The notes under the pieces: model-generated
Seen by the model: the letters and a program-made list of their open reading frames with translations, nothing else
What the model was told of the DNA's origin: nothing
Database searches by the model: none
Translations under genes and position numbers: made by a program
Source of the DNA: an uncultured Prevotellaceae bacterium
GTDB taxonomy: Bacteria > Bacteroidota > Bacteroidia > Bacteroidales > Muribaculaceae
Direction of reading: 5' to 3'
DNA: 64,000 nt
NCBI GenBank assembly: GCA_905207705.1
Contig: CAJLMA010000007.1
Span: 62,001-126,000 of the forward strand
Part shown: positions 16,115 to 25,389 of the stretch, in pieces
Layout of the letters: each line of letters begins with the position of its first letter
Position numbering within the stretch: position 1 is the first letter of the stretch

Positions 16115-17104
16115 TTAGATTCCCCATACGATGTACATTGCGCCCCAGGTGAACCCTGCGCCGAATGCTGTCAATATGAGCTTGTCTCCTTTCTTCAGTT
16201 TGCTTTTGTATTCGTCAATGCACAAAGGAATTGTAGCGGCGCTTGTATTCCCGTAGTGCTGAATGTTAATAAGGACTTTTGCGGGGTCGATGCCGAGACG
16301 GGAGCCTACGGCCTCGATTATGCGCAAGTTGGCTTGATGCGGAATGAACCAATCGATCGAATCTACCGTCAAGTTGTTGCGAGCCATTACATCTTTTGAT
16401 GATTCGTACATGTCGGTAACGGCATGCTTGTACACTGCGCGGCCTTCTTGGTACACATAGTGCTCATCGGCCATTACATTTTCCACCGATGCAGGGTTTG
16501 CCGAGCCTCCGGCTTTCATTAGCAGATGGGGCAAACCTTCGCCATCGACATGAAAAACACCGTCGATTACGCCGATATTTTCGCTTGCGTCAACAGGCTC
16601 TACGAGGACTGCCGATGCGGCATCGCCGAATAGCGGGCAAGTGGTGCGGTCCTTATAGTTGGTCATGCTCGACATTTTCTCGGCAGCTATTACGACTATT
16701 TTCTTGTATAATCCGCTTTTAATGTAGGCCGAAGCCGATTGCAAGGCAACGATGAATCCTGCGCAAGCAGCTTGGATGTCATAGGCATAAGCGTTGACGG
16801 CTCCGCACTGGTGTGCTATGATGGAAGCAGTCGACGGGAAACGATAGTCCGGGTTGGAAGTGGCGCAAATTATCAATTCCAGCTCTTCGGCTTTGGTTCC
16901 GGTTTCTTCCAGCAATTTGTTCAGGGCTTTTACACCCATGTACGATGAGCCTGCGCCGGGTTCTTTAAGAATGCGCCTTTCTTTAATTCCCACGCGTGTG
17001 GTAATCCACTCGTCGTTGGTATCGACCATTGTCGACAGTTCGTCGTTGGTCAATACATAGTCGGGAGTGTAAGATGCTATGCCGGTAATATTAGCGTTAA
17101 CCAT
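16115..17104 (-). CDS. fabH: 3-oxoacyl-ACP synthase III
   Basis: A 329-residue condensing enzyme that starts type II fatty acid synthesis by joining acetyl-CoA to malonyl-ACP. The catalytic triad is visible: Cys114 (IQAACAGF), His256 (IPHQANLR) and Asn286 (HYGNTSAAT). Length is typical. It sits directly after rpmF and yceD, the classical yceD-rpmF-fabH order that links ribosome and lipid synthesis. Confidence 0.96.
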   Translation of the reverse strand: MVNANITGIASYTPDYVLTNDELSTMVDTNDEWITTRVGIKERRILKEPGAGSSYMGVKALNKLLEETGTKAEELELIICATSNPDYRFPSTASIIAHQCGAVNAYAYDIQAACAGFIVALQSASAYIKSGLYKKIVVIAAEKMSSMTNYKDRTTCPLFGDAASAVLVEPVDASENIGVIDGVFHVDGEGLPHLLMKAGGSANPASVENVMADEHYVYQEGRAVYKHAVTDMYESSKDVMARNNLTVDSIDWFIPHQANLRIIEAVGSRLGIDPAKVLINIQHYGNTSAATIPLCIDEYKSKLKKGDKLILTAFGAGFTWGAMYIVWGI

Positions 17105-17240
17105 AATTTTGTAAAAGAGGCTTTAGATTATGAAAAAGCAAAACTATATCCTAAATACTCTGCTGTCGCATAAGAAAATTTAGGATAATAGCATTCTATT
17201 TCAACAAAAAGCTCATGCCTTGTTTTATAGTGACATGCAA

Positions 17241-17426
17241 TTATTTTGCTGCTTCTTTCTCGATGACTATTTGGCCTCGATAGTATCCGCATTCGGGGCA
17301 TACGGTGTGGCAAAGGTGCCATGCGCCGCAGTTAGGGCAAATTGCCAATGTTGGAACAAGAGCCTTGTCGTGAGTTCTTCTCTTGGCTGTACGAGTCTTT
17401 GATTGTTTTCGTTTAGGATGTGCCAT
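17241..17426 (-). CDS. rpmF: 50S ribosomal protein L32
   Basis: 61 residues. A basic N-terminus (MAHPKRKQSKTRTAKRRTH) is followed by a four-cysteine zinc ribbon (CPNCGAWH..CPECG) typical of L32. It starts 19 bp after yceD, with which it is co-transcribed. Confidence 0.97.
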   Translation of the reverse strand: MAHPKRKQSKTRTAKRRTHDKALVPTLAICPNCGAWHLCHTVCPECGYYRGQIVIEKEAAK

Positions 17427-17445
17427 TTTACTTTATAATATTTAA

Positions 17446-18027
17446 TTAATTGTTTTCTTTTAATTTCTTTAAAATCTCCCAACGAGGGTCGCACGGCTCT
17501 TCGACTTGCGCATCCTCTTCGTCGTTGCTGTCGCTTGGCGCTTCATAAAGTGTTTCTTCATCTTCTTTGGAGAGGTGTGCCAAATGGGATTCGAGTATTT
17601 CTCTCATCTCTTTATTGCATTCTCCATCGGGATGGACATGCTTTATGGGGATTGTCAGCATCACCGTGTCGTAAATCACGCTGGCAACGTTGAAAACGTT
17701 GTCCGACTCCGGGATTACGATGTTGTCGTCGTCATTTTCATAATACTCATCGCCATATCTTATGCTCATGTCATAAGAAGTGTCGACGATGTGTGTCATG
17801 TCGTCGAGACAACGGTCGCAAGGGATGTTGATTTCACCCTTAAGCTTGAATGACAGCTCATAAATATCACCGCTGTGCATGACCGTCAACGTCACTTTGA
17901 CATTTCCGGCCGACACATCGGCACTTTCCATATTTCTGAAAAATTCAGTACCCAAAATATACTCAAATGTTTGAGTGCCATTGGGCATTCCCTTTAAGGG
18001 AAGGTCGAATCCGATAAATTTTCCCAA
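17446..18027 (-). CDS. yceD: YceD/DUF177 family protein
   Basis: A 193-residue acidic protein with the DUF177 signature around CDRCLDD (residues ~95-101) and a second region near HPDGECNKEM. YceD proteins accompany L32 and are implicated in 23S rRNA handling; in plants the homologue is needed for 23S accumulation. It is the first gene of the operon, with its own promoter 23 nt upstream. Confidence 0.9.
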   Translation of the reverse strand: MGKFIGFDLPLKGMPNGTQTFEYILGTEFFRNMESADVSAGNVKVTLTVMHSGDIYELSFKLKGEINIPCDRCLDDMTHIVDTSYDMSIRYGDEYYENDDDNIVIPESDNVFNVASVIYDTVMLTIPIKHVHPDGECNKEMREILESHLAHLSKEDEETLYEAPSDSNDEEDAQVEEPCDPRWEILKKLKENN

Positions 18028-18049
18028 AATATTTATAGTTAAATCGGCA

Positions 18050-18080
18050 CAAAGTTACAAACATTCTATTTAATAATCAA
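18050..18080 (-). promoter_or_regulatory. Promoter of the yceD-rpmF-fabH operon
   Basis: Minus strand: TTG 18080-18078, a 20-nt spacer, then TAACTTTG 18057-18050, with start codon ATG 18027. Spacing and boxes are ideal. Confidence 0.8.
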
Positions 18081-18132
18081 CCATTTTGTGCCATTTTTGT
18101 TCTTATTGAGGTGAAAGAAGCCATTTTGCCTT

Positions 18133-18729
18133 TCAAAACAGGCTTAATTGCGGGTCCAATAGCCTGAACGAAAGCCTGTGGTAGGGTGTTATTCCGTGTG
18201 CGGCTATCGCTGCGCGGTGGTCGCGTGTGGGGTACCCTTTATTGCGATCCCAGCCATAGGCCGGATATTCTTTCGCTATGGTTTCCATATACTCGTCGCG
18301 GTGGGTCTTGGCCAATATTGATGCAGCCGCAATCGACATCATTTTTGCGTCGCCTTTTATTATGCATTCGTGTGGGATGTCGTGGTATGGCTTGAATCGG
18401 TTGCCGTCGACGAGCAGGTATTGCGGCACTGTCGGGAGCTGGTCGATGGCTTTGTGCATGGCCTTTATCGAGGCTTGGAGTATGTTGATGCTGTCTATCT
18501 CTTCGGGAGAAATGAATGCCACCGCCCATGCAACAGCTTCCGATTCTATGATTGTGCGCAATGATGCGCGTTGCCTGGCTGTCAGCTGTTTTGAGTCGTT
18601 AAGCAAGTCATTGGAAAAGTCGGTAGGTAGAATTACGGCTGCGGCCACCACCGGGCCTGCAAGGCAGCCTCTTCCGGCTTCATCGCATCCGGCTTCCACT
18701 CGTCCTTTCTCAAGATATTGTTTTAGCAT
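18133..18729 (-). CDS. rnhB: Ribonuclease HII
   Basis: A 198-residue enzyme that cuts the RNA strand of RNA/DNA hybrids, removing single ribonucleotides and primers. The active-site DEAGRG motif (Asp16, Glu17) and the later VDGNRF and STDP-like segments of the family are visible. It begins 9 bp after the polyprenyl synthase gene, so the two form an operon. A weak AAGCC/GGCTT hairpin overlaps the stop and may terminate the transcript. Confidence 0.95.
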   Translation of the reverse strand: MLKQYLEKGRVEAGCDEAGRGCLAGPVVAAAVILPTDFSNDLLNDSKQLTARQRASLRTIIESEAVAWAVAFISPEEIDSINILQASIKAMHKAIDQLPTVPQYLLVDGNRFKPYHDIPHECIIKGDAKMMSIAAASILAKTHRDEYMETIAKEYPAYGWDRNKGYPTRDHRAAIAAHGITPYHRLSFRLLDPQLSLF

Positions 18730-18738
18730 TTTACTGGT

Positions 18739-19713
18739 TTACTTGCTGCGGGCAATGATGTAGTCGAATATAGACTTGAACGAATCTATTGTTTGGTTGT
18801 CGCCATACCGGCTTATTATTTCATTGGCTTCTTTCCTGATTTGTTCCATCTTTGCGTATGCGTAATCAATGCCTCCGGCTTTCTTGGCATATTCGATCAG
18901 CGTTGAAATATCTTCGCTCGAGAGCTCTTTCTTGCGGCTTATTTCAATCATTTTGCCGTGTTCGGGCATGTCGGTTCGCGACAGCGCGTAAATCAGCGGC
19001 AACGTCATTTTTCCTTCACGCAGGTCGTTGCCTGTCGGCTTGCCCACGTCGGGGTTGTCGAAGTAGTCGAAGATGTCATCTTTAATTTGGAAGCATACGC
19101 CGAGCATTTCGGCATATTCCATCAGGTTGGCAAGGTCTTCGTCTGAAGCTCCTGAGGCATATCCGCCCACTTGTACGCAGCTTCTGAAAAGGGAAGCAGT
19201 CTTGTGGCGTATTATTTCGAGGTACCTCTTTTCGTCAATGTTGTGGTTTCGGGCGTTGTCGATTTGTTCTATTTCGCCGAGTGATAGCTCGCGTCCGAGT
19301 TTTGCCATGATTGATATGATTTTGAACTCTCCAGTCGCTTCGGCGCAATACAGTGCTCCGCTCACGAAGAAGTCTCCTACCAAAACGGCTATGTGGTTGT
19401 CCCATATTCGGTTTATCGTGGGGCACCCGCGGCGTTCTTTCGACTCGTCGATTACATCGTCGTGTATCAGTGATGCGTTGTGCAGCATTTCTATTGCTGC
19501 TCCGGCATAAATAACCTTGTCGGTGGCTCCGCCGAAGAGGTGTCCGCTCAAGATTACCAAGACGGGACGCAATTGCTTGCCTTTGGAAGCAAGGAAATTG
19601 TGTACTATTTGCTGCATCAGCTGGCTTGGGCTTTCAAGTGTGTCGCTTATTATCTTGTTAAGCCTTGCAAGGTCGTCCGAAATGCTGTCTTGTATTTTTT
19701 GAAAAGAAACCAT
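18739..19713 (-). CDS. Polyprenyl diphosphate synthase
   Basis: A 324-residue all-alpha trans-prenyltransferase. The first aspartate-rich motif is IHDDVIDES (residues ~93-101) and the second is KDDIFDY (~213-219). Residues before the first motif (Ala/Met-rich IEMLHNASL) fit a long-chain enzyme making the menaquinone side chain, in the IspB class. Product chain length cannot be read by eye. A TATTTTTG -7 box lies at 19738-19731 just upstream. Confidence 0.92.
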   Translation of the reverse strand: MVSFQKIQDSISDDLARLNKIISDTLESPSQLMQQIVHNFLASKGKQLRPVLVILSGHLFGGATDKVIYAGAAIEMLHNASLIHDDVIDESKERRGCPTINRIWDNHIAVLVGDFFVSGALYCAEATGEFKIISIMAKLGRELSLGEIEQIDNARNHNIDEKRYLEIIRHKTASLFRSCVQVGGYASGASDEDLANLMEYAEMLGVCFQIKDDIFDYFDNPDVGKPTGNDLREGKMTLPLIYALSRTDMPEHGKMIEISRKKELSSEDISTLIEYAKKAGGIDYAYAKMEQIRKEANEIISRYGDNQTIDSFKSIFDYIIARSK

Positions 19714-19856
19714 GTCGTTTTATTGGTTTGCAAAAATACGAAAAAATCGCAAATGGGCTTTTAATTTTCCTTTGAAAAGTAAATTTTGACTTTTTTCAAT
19801 GTTTTCGTTGGTTTTAAGTCTTGTCGTGACATTCAGTTAGCCTGTCGTGGCGCAAT

Positions 19857-21068
19857 TCATGGATTTATCTTTTGCAATTCTATGCGGAATTTGGTTCCAA
19901 CACCGACTTCCGAGTCTTTAACATATATCTTGCCTTCGTGGTATTCTTCAATGATTCGCTTGACGAGAGTCAATCCGAGTCCCCATCCGCGTTTTTTAGT
20001 AGTGTATCCGGGATTGAACACAGTTTTAAAATTTTTTCGTGCTATTCCTTTGCCTGTGTCGGTCAAGTCGATATATACCATCTTTACTGATGATGCGTTG
20101 TCGACATCCACGGTTATGTGTCCTTCACCTTGCATCGCGTCGACAGCATTCTTTGTCAGGTTTTCCATTACCCATTCAAACAGTGGCAGGCACAGCATTA
20201 CTCCGCAATCCTCTTCAGGCAGGTTGACTGTCAGTTTTACTCTCGCCGAAATACGCGATTTCATGTATTCGAGACTTTCGTTGACGGCCTCGTTTACAAA
20301 TGCGAGTTCCATTTCGGGCTTTGAGCCTATTTTGGAGAATCTGTCGGCTATGACCGACAGCCGGTGAACGTCGGTGTTCATGTCGGATATTATCTCTTTG
20401 TCAACCCCCGAAGCTTCAAGCATTTGTATCCATGCCATTATCGAAGATATCGGCGTTCCGAGCTGGTGGGCTGTTTCTTTGGATAATCCTACCCACACTT
20501 TGTTTTGTTCGGCTTTTTTTATGTTTATGATTGCAAAATATACGATGATGACAAATATAAGCAGCACGGCAAGTTGTATGTAAGGGAAGAATGCCAGCCG
20601 TTTAAGCACGGTGGAGTCTTCATAGTACAGGTCTTGCACTGTGGTGTCGTCGATTTTTATGGTTATGTGGTTTGGAGAGTTTTTAAGGGCATCCAGTTTG
20701 CTTTCGAGGAATGCCATGTTGCCGGGTGAAATGTTGTAAGGCGACAATGAGTCTACCGGTTCGGGGAGCTTGAAGTTCCTGTGCAGCAGTATCGAGCCGT
20801 CGCCATCGACAAGCAGCACCGGAATGTTATGGTTGCCTTCAATTATGCTGAACAGGAAGTCTACATTGGTGTCGTTGCTGTTCCCTGTCATTGTGGCAAG
20901 TTCTTTCGTCGCGTTTGCCCATATCTGCATCCTTTCGCGTTCTTGCGCGGCAAGGTCTTTGACCAGTGCGTTAGAGATGTAAAGGAAAGTGCCTACGAGT
21001 ATGAGAGCCACGATTATGAAAACGAATTTCCATATTCTCCGTGAGTCGTATATGTTGCGTAGAAACAT
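19857..21068 (-). CDS. Orphan sensor histidine kinase
   Basis: 403 residues. A membrane helix (~12-32) and a second one (~162-182) frame a periplasmic sensor loop of about 130 residues. The cytoplasmic half has the H-box KETAHQLGTPISS with phospho-acceptor His201, an N-box NLTKNAVDAM, G1 DTGKGIA and G2 GWGLGLTLVKRI. The AHQLGTP H-box form is common in Bacteroidetes kinases. No response regulator gene lies beside it, so its partner is unlinked. It follows the HAD phosphatase gene by 47 bp, probably in one transcript. Confidence 0.9.
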   Translation of the reverse strand: MFLRNIYDSRRIWKFVFIIVALILVGTFLYISNALVKDLAAQERERMQIWANATKELATMTGNSNDTNVDFLFSIIEGNHNIPVLLVDGDGSILLHRNFKLPEPVDSLSPYNISPGNMAFLESKLDALKNSPNHITIKIDDTTVQDLYYEDSTVLKRLAFFPYIQLAVLLIFVIIVYFAIINIKKAEQNKVWVGLSKETAHQLGTPISSIMAWIQMLEASGVDKEIISDMNTDVHRLSVIADRFSKIGSKPEMELAFVNEAVNESLEYMKSRISARVKLTVNLPEEDCGVMLCLPLFEWVMENLTKNAVDAMQGEGHITVDVDNASSVKMVYIDLTDTGKGIARKNFKTVFNPGYTTKKRGWGLGLTLVKRIIEEYHEGKIYVKDSEVGVGTKFRIELQKINP

Positions 21069-21115
21069 GGTCGGTATAGTTGGAATATTGCTGTTATGAT
21101 AATGTTTAATCGCGC

Positions 21116-21967
21116 TTATTGCTTCGCATTGGCTTCAATCCATCGTGCCACGCAATCATCGTCGTTGCTCGTCTTAAGCACTTCGTCGGCAATGTTTTTC
21201 ACTTCATCCACGGCATTTGAAGGTGCCACGCTGTAATCGGCAAGTTTCATCATTTCAATGTCGTTTACATTGTCGCCAAATGCCACGATTTTGTCAAATC
21301 CGTATGTCTCTATAATAGCGCGTATTGCAGTGGCTTTTGAAACGCACGAGGCATATATTTCAAGGTATGCCGAATCGGCATCATATATGTCACGGTAGAA
21401 AATAGGGTGGCAGTCGATGCGTCCGGCCACTATGTCGCGGTACACGTCGTGCATAGTGTCATAAGGACCGGTGGAGAAAATAATCAATGCCGGGTGCATC
21501 GATGTCGCATAAGGCGTGTCGTTGAATATGAATTGCTTGTAGCGAGTGCCGCCGCGAGTGGATACGAATTCCTTCTCTTTTGGAGACAATTCGGGCAAGT
21601 GGTAAGCAAGCAGTTGCGGCCCTGACTGCCTGTAAATGAACGGATGCATCCCGTGGCATTCATATATTCGGCATAATTCGGAGATTATGCTTTCGGGAAT
21701 GTGCCAAGTGCGTGAATATTCCGAAGCCGATTCGTTCCACAAAGCAGCTCCTGCCATTACTACTGCCGGAAGTTTCAGGCCGGTGGCCGACAGTAATTGC
21801 ATTGCTGTTGCCGGGGTGCGAGCCGTGGCTATTGTGAAATTCAGTCCGTTTCCTTCAATCAGGTTATGCAAGATGCGTGCACTTGTTTCCGACACCACGC
21901 CGTTGCGGTTCAATAATGTGCCGTCAAGGTCGGTGATGTATAGGATGTTTTCTTCGTTTGCGTACAT
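21116..21967 (-). CDS. HAD-superfamily IIB (Cof-type) phosphatase
   Basis: A 283-residue sugar-phosphate-type phosphatase. Motif I ITDLDGTLLNRNG (residues ~11-23) contains the nucleophile and acid/base aspartates, a C2-type cap follows, and motif IV is AFGDNVNDIEMM near residue 240. ATG 21967 is chosen because the frame upstream of it (to 22012) adds no family residues. A TATATTTG -7 box at 21995-21988 agrees with this start. The physiological substrate is not predictable. Confidence 0.85.
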   Translation of the reverse strand: MYANEENILYITDLDGTLLNRNGVVSETSARILHNLIEGNGLNFTIATARTPATAMQLLSATGLKLPAVVMAGAALWNESASEYSRTWHIPESIISELCRIYECHGMHPFIYRQSGPQLLAYHLPELSPKEKEFVSTRGGTRYKQFIFNDTPYATSMHPALIIFSTGPYDTMHDVYRDIVAGRIDCHPIFYRDIYDADSAYLEIYASCVSKATAIRAIIETYGFDKIVAFGDNVNDIEMMKLADYSVAPSNAVDEVKNIADEVLKTSNDDDCVARWIEANAKQ

Positions 21968-22098
21968 GTAATGTTCAAAACTTTTTACAAATATAGTGAA
22001 AGTCGAGGGCAATAGGAAAATTTTTGAAGTATAGAGGTACGAGCTGTTACAAGTGTAAAAATAACCGTAATGTTACAGGCGTTGTGGGACAAAAGGTG

Positions 22099-22106
22099 TA
22101 TCTTTG
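22099..22106 (+). promoter_or_regulatory. -7 element for the GH3-like gene
   Basis: TATCTTTG, 54 nt before ATG 22160. The -33 region is not obvious. Confidence 0.45.
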
Positions 22107-22159
22107 CAAGAAACGACAGGTGTGCCGTTCTTTGGCCTGCCTGTGAATTTAAAGGTGGA

Positions 22160-23680
22160 ATGTTGAATTTTACTCCATTAGTAAGACCGATATTTGAAAG
22201 CCGCATAAGGCAATCGCAACGATTTATAGATTTTGGCGACGTAGTACAGCGCGAGCAGTTGCAGGAGCTTATAGGCCAGGCAAGTTTTACGGAAGTAGGG
22301 TTGAAATACAAGTTTGCCGACGGATTAAGCTACAAGCAATTCAGTGAGCGTGTGCCACTGCATTGTTATGAAGACCTGCGGCCACAAATAATGCGCATGG
22401 TCAATGGTGAAGCCAATGTGCTGTGGCGTGGTACGGCGATGAACTTTGCCCAGTCATCGGGAACGAGCGATGGCAAAAGCAAGTACATTCCCATTACGGC
22501 CGATTCCTTCAGGCGTTGCCATTATCAAGGTGGTTTTGATGTCGTGGCCCACTATTTGAATCTCAATCCCGGAAGCCGCATATTCTCAGGCAAGGGTTTC
22601 ATTCTTGGAGGCAGTTTTGCCAATGAGTTGAAATTGCCTCGTGGAGTCAGGGTGGGAGACCTTTCGGCCAATCTTATTGAAAATATCAATCCGCTGGCCA
22701 ATCTTGTGCGTGTTCCAAGCAAACGTGTTGCGCTGTTGGAAGACTGGGAGAAGAAACTCCCTGCACTTGTTGAAAGCAGCCGTAAAGAGGACATAACCAA
22801 CATATCGGGCGTCCCGTCGTGGTTTTTGACGGTGATAGAAGAGGTGTTGAAGCGCGAGGGGGTGCAGTGCATACATGATGTGTGGCCGCATCTCGAGGTG
22901 TTTTTCCACGGTGGGATAAGTTTTGAGCCTTATCGCGACCGGTATGCCGAGATATGCGACAATAGCAAGATGCATTATCTCGAAACTTATAACGCGTCGG
23001 AAGGGTTCTTTGCTGTGCAGACATCATGGGACACCAATGCCATGATGCTATTGCTCGACGTGGGCGTATTTTATGAGTTCATCCCTGTCGAGGAGGCCGA
23101 TAGCGACAATCCGCGAGTACTACCTCTGTGGGAAGTGGAACCGGGTAGGACATATGCGCTTGTAATCACGGCCAATAACGGCTTGTGGCGGTATAAGATT
23201 GGCGACACGGTGAAAGTAGAGCAGGTTGCCCCCGTGAAAATAAAAATAGCAGGTCGAACGAAGCATTTTATAAATGCCTTTGGCGAGGAGTTGATGGTGT
23301 TCAATGCCGACGAGGCGATAAAACGCGCTTGTCGCGATACCGGCGCTTCGGTCGAAGATTATACGGCTGCGCCGGTGTATGCGGCCGGAGGCAATCACGG
23401 ACATCACCAGTGGCTTGTGGAATTTTCGCAGTTGCCTGCCGATTTGCAGGGGTTTGCCGACAGCCTCGACCGTCATTTGAAGGAGGTCAATTCCGATTAT
23501 GAGGCTAAGCGTTACAAAGGCTTGTTCCTTGACGGACCAGAGATTGTGCCGGCTCATAAAGGTCTGTTTGATAAGTGGCTTGGTGCCACGGGCAAGTTGG
23601 GCGGCCAGCGCAAAGTGCCCCGATTGAGCAATGACCGTGCATTGATTTCACGGCTGCTTGAGATGAATAATGAAATATGA
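22160..23680 (+). CDS. GH3-family acyl-adenylate-forming protein
   Basis: 506 residues from ATG 22160; the frame extends to 22070 but that part overlaps the promoter. The phosphate-binding motif SSGTSDGKSKYIP (residues ~92-104), YNASEGFFA and the WRYKIGDTVKV hinge are characteristic of the GH3 (auxin-responsive) branch of adenylating enzymes. Plant members conjugate amino acids to hormones; the bacterial function is unknown. It is the first gene of a plus-strand pair with alkaline phosphatase (29 bp gap) and is divergent from the HAD gene. Confidence 0.88.
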   Translation: MLNFTPLVRPIFESRIRQSQRFIDFGDVVQREQLQELIGQASFTEVGLKYKFADGLSYKQFSERVPLHCYEDLRPQIMRMVNGEANVLWRGTAMNFAQSSGTSDGKSKYIPITADSFRRCHYQGGFDVVAHYLNLNPGSRIFSGKGFILGGSFANELKLPRGVRVGDLSANLIENINPLANLVRVPSKRVALLEDWEKKLPALVESSRKEDITNISGVPSWFLTVIEEVLKREGVQCIHDVWPHLEVFFHGGISFEPYRDRYAEICDNSKMHYLETYNASEGFFAVQTSWDTNAMMLLLDVGVFYEFIPVEEADSDNPRVLPLWEVEPGRTYALVITANNGLWRYKIGDTVKVEQVAPVKIKIAGRTKHFINAFGEELMVFNADEAIKRACRDTGASVEDYTAAPVYAAGGNHGHHQWLVEFSQLPADLQGFADSLDRHLKEVNSDYEAKRYKGLFLDGPEIVPAHKGLFDKWLGATGKLGGQRKVPRLSNDRALISRLLEMNNEI

Positions 23681-23709
23681 ATTAAACAACCATTTAAAAT
23701 ACAAGAGAT

Positions 23710-25095
23710 ATGTTTTCAAGATTAATTTCTTCCATTTTGTGCCTTGCAGTGGCTGTCGGGGTGTCGGCGGCACCTAAGTACATTTTCTATTTCATAGGAG
23801 ACGGAATGGGAATGGGGCATGTTATGGCTACCGAGACTTATAATCGTACCGTGCTGGGCAACGACGAGCACATCACCATGATGCAATTCCCGGTGGCTTC
23901 GCTTGCCATGACCTACTCGGCAAGTAGCAAGATAACAGATTCGGCTGCTGCCGGAACGGCTCTTTCAACAGGATTCAAGACCAACAACGGAATGCTCGGA
24001 GTGACTCCCGATACCGTGCCTGTTACAAGTATTGCCAAAGAATTGAAATCGCGTGGTTATGGAGTAGCCATAGCAACTTCCGTTCCGCCCGATGACGCGA
24101 CTCCGGGTGCGTTCTATGCGCATGTGCCGAGCCGCAGCATGTATTATGAAATAGGTCTTGACATGGCTCACAGTGGTTATGACATGTTCGTGGGTTCGAA
24201 ATTGCGCGGATTGACCGACAAGAAGGGCAATAGCACCGGATTGCTCGATTCGCTCCGTGTAAACGGTTATACAGTGGTCCAAGGCAGGGCAGAATTTGAG
24301 AAAAACAAGGACAAGGATAAAATTGTGTTGCTCAACAACGACAGCTCGCTTGAGCATTTCGGTTATACGATAGACAGCATAGATGCCAATTTGCATCTGC
24401 CTTATGTCACCCAGGCTTGTCTCGACCACTTGATGCGTGTTTCGCCCGACAAGTTCTTCATGATGGTAGAAGGCGGAAATATCGACTGGGCGGCTCATGC
24501 CAATGATGGCGGTGCCGTAGTGAAGGAAGTCCTTAATTTCAACGAGGCTATAAGGATTGCTTATGATTTCTATTTGCAACATCCCGATGAGACGTTGATT
24601 GTCGTTACAGCTGACCACAATACCGGAGGAATGCAGATGGGCGTTTCGGGAGGACCTAAGGAGGTGAACTTGAAGAACATGGATTACCAACGCATTTCGA
24701 TAGAGAAATTCCAACAATATTGCAAAGGTCTTATCGACTCGGGCAAGAATATCGACTGGGATGGCATGAAGGCATTCTTGTCGGAAAATCTTGGATTGTA
24801 TTCGGCAATAAAGTTGAGCGAAGAGCAAAACGAGACTTTGAAGGAAAAATTTGAAAAGACATTTGTGGAACACGATAGTGACGACACGGAGACTTTGTAT
24901 GCCACTTATAATGAATTTGTTGATGCAGTGTTCGACACGCTTGACCATTGCAACGGAATAGGTTGGACTACCACGAGCCACTGTGGTGATTTCGTCCCCG
25001 TGTTTGCCGTGGGAGTGGGAGCCGAGAGATTCAGCCAAGCTAACAATAATATAGAATTACCAATGAAGATAAGGGAAATAGTCGGCTTGAAATAA
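23710..25095 (+). CDS. Alkaline phosphatase (PhoA superfamily)
   Basis: 461 residues with an N-terminal signal peptide (cut near VSAAPKY). The metal-binding FIGDGMGMGH, the nucleophilic serine in ITDSAAAGTALSTG (residues ~77-90) and the ligands in VEGGNIDWAAHANDG and TADHNTGGM mark a periplasmic or secreted Zn/Mg-dependent phosphomonoesterase. It likely frees phosphate outside the cell. It ends at a strong terminator. Confidence 0.93.
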   Translation: MFSRLISSILCLAVAVGVSAAPKYIFYFIGDGMGMGHVMATETYNRTVLGNDEHITMMQFPVASLAMTYSASSKITDSAAAGTALSTGFKTNNGMLGVTPDTVPVTSIAKELKSRGYGVAIATSVPPDDATPGAFYAHVPSRSMYYEIGLDMAHSGYDMFVGSKLRGLTDKKGNSTGLLDSLRVNGYTVVQGRAEFEKNKDKDKIVLLNNDSSLEHFGYTIDSIDANLHLPYVTQACLDHLMRVSPDKFFMMVEGGNIDWAAHANDGGAVVKEVLNFNEAIRIAYDFYLQHPDETLIVVTADHNTGGMQMGVSGGPKEVNLKNMDYQRISIEKFQQYCKGLIDSGKNIDWDGMKAFLSENLGLYSAIKLSEEQNETLKEKFEKTFVEHDSDDTETLYATYNEFVDAVFDTLDHCNGIGWTTTSHCGDFVPVFAVGVGAERFSQANNNIELPMKIREIVGLK

Positions 25096-25128
25096 AGATT
25101 TTCGACGGTAATTTTTTCGATTACGATA

Positions 25129-25170
25129 CAGCAGGCAGGTGTTTCGGCATTGCCTGCTGTTTTTGTTTTT
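25129..25170 (+). terminator. Terminator after alkaline phosphatase
   Basis: CAGCAGGCA with TGCCTGCTG, a 9-bp perfect stem and 13-nt loop, then TTTTTGTTTTT, 34 nt after the stop. Confidence 0.85.
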
Positions 25171-25196
25171 GGGCAGGCTGCTTGCATTATGTGATG

Positions 25197-25389
25197 TAAA
25201 AAAAGAGGTTGTCCTCGTAAAGGACAGCCTCTTGCCATCATTCTTCTTGTTGAAGATATGATGAGTGTCGGTTCGTATCGGTTCGACATTCACATGTATC
25301 CACTATACTTACGACATAGGGAAATTTAGACTAGATGATTTGAGAACAACGCTTTTACACGCTTGTTACAATCACGTTCACACATGAAC
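25197..25389 (-). ncRNA. Candidate structured non-coding RNA, about 190 nt
   Basis: Minus strand. A TATATTTG -7 box lies at 25403-25396. A strong intrinsic terminator lies at 25232-25198 (AGAGGCTGTCC/GGACAACCTCT, 11 bp with one G-U, then seven T). Between them three further hairpins can be drawn. One has GATT/AATC with AACAA/TTGTT (around 25373-25337), one has TGTCG/CGACA extended by TGA/TCA (around 25291-25263), and one has CATCAT-A-TCTTC/GAAGA-ATGATG (25264-25237). No open reading frame of note runs through it. The neighbouring genes are convergent (alkaline phosphatase) and 170 nt upstream (lipoprotein). The class was not recognised; it does not look like the single long rod of 6S RNA. The rest of the gap, 25404-25566, is AT-rich with nothing seen. 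Confidence 0.5.

Noticed and set aside
23965..25038. 357-residue minus-strand ORF inside alkaline phosphatase
   Set aside because: Antisense shadow of a gene with clear catalytic motifs.
25197..25389. 6S RNA as the identity of the structured RNA
   Set aside because: Length fits, but the fold is several separate hairpins rather than one long rod with a central bubble.
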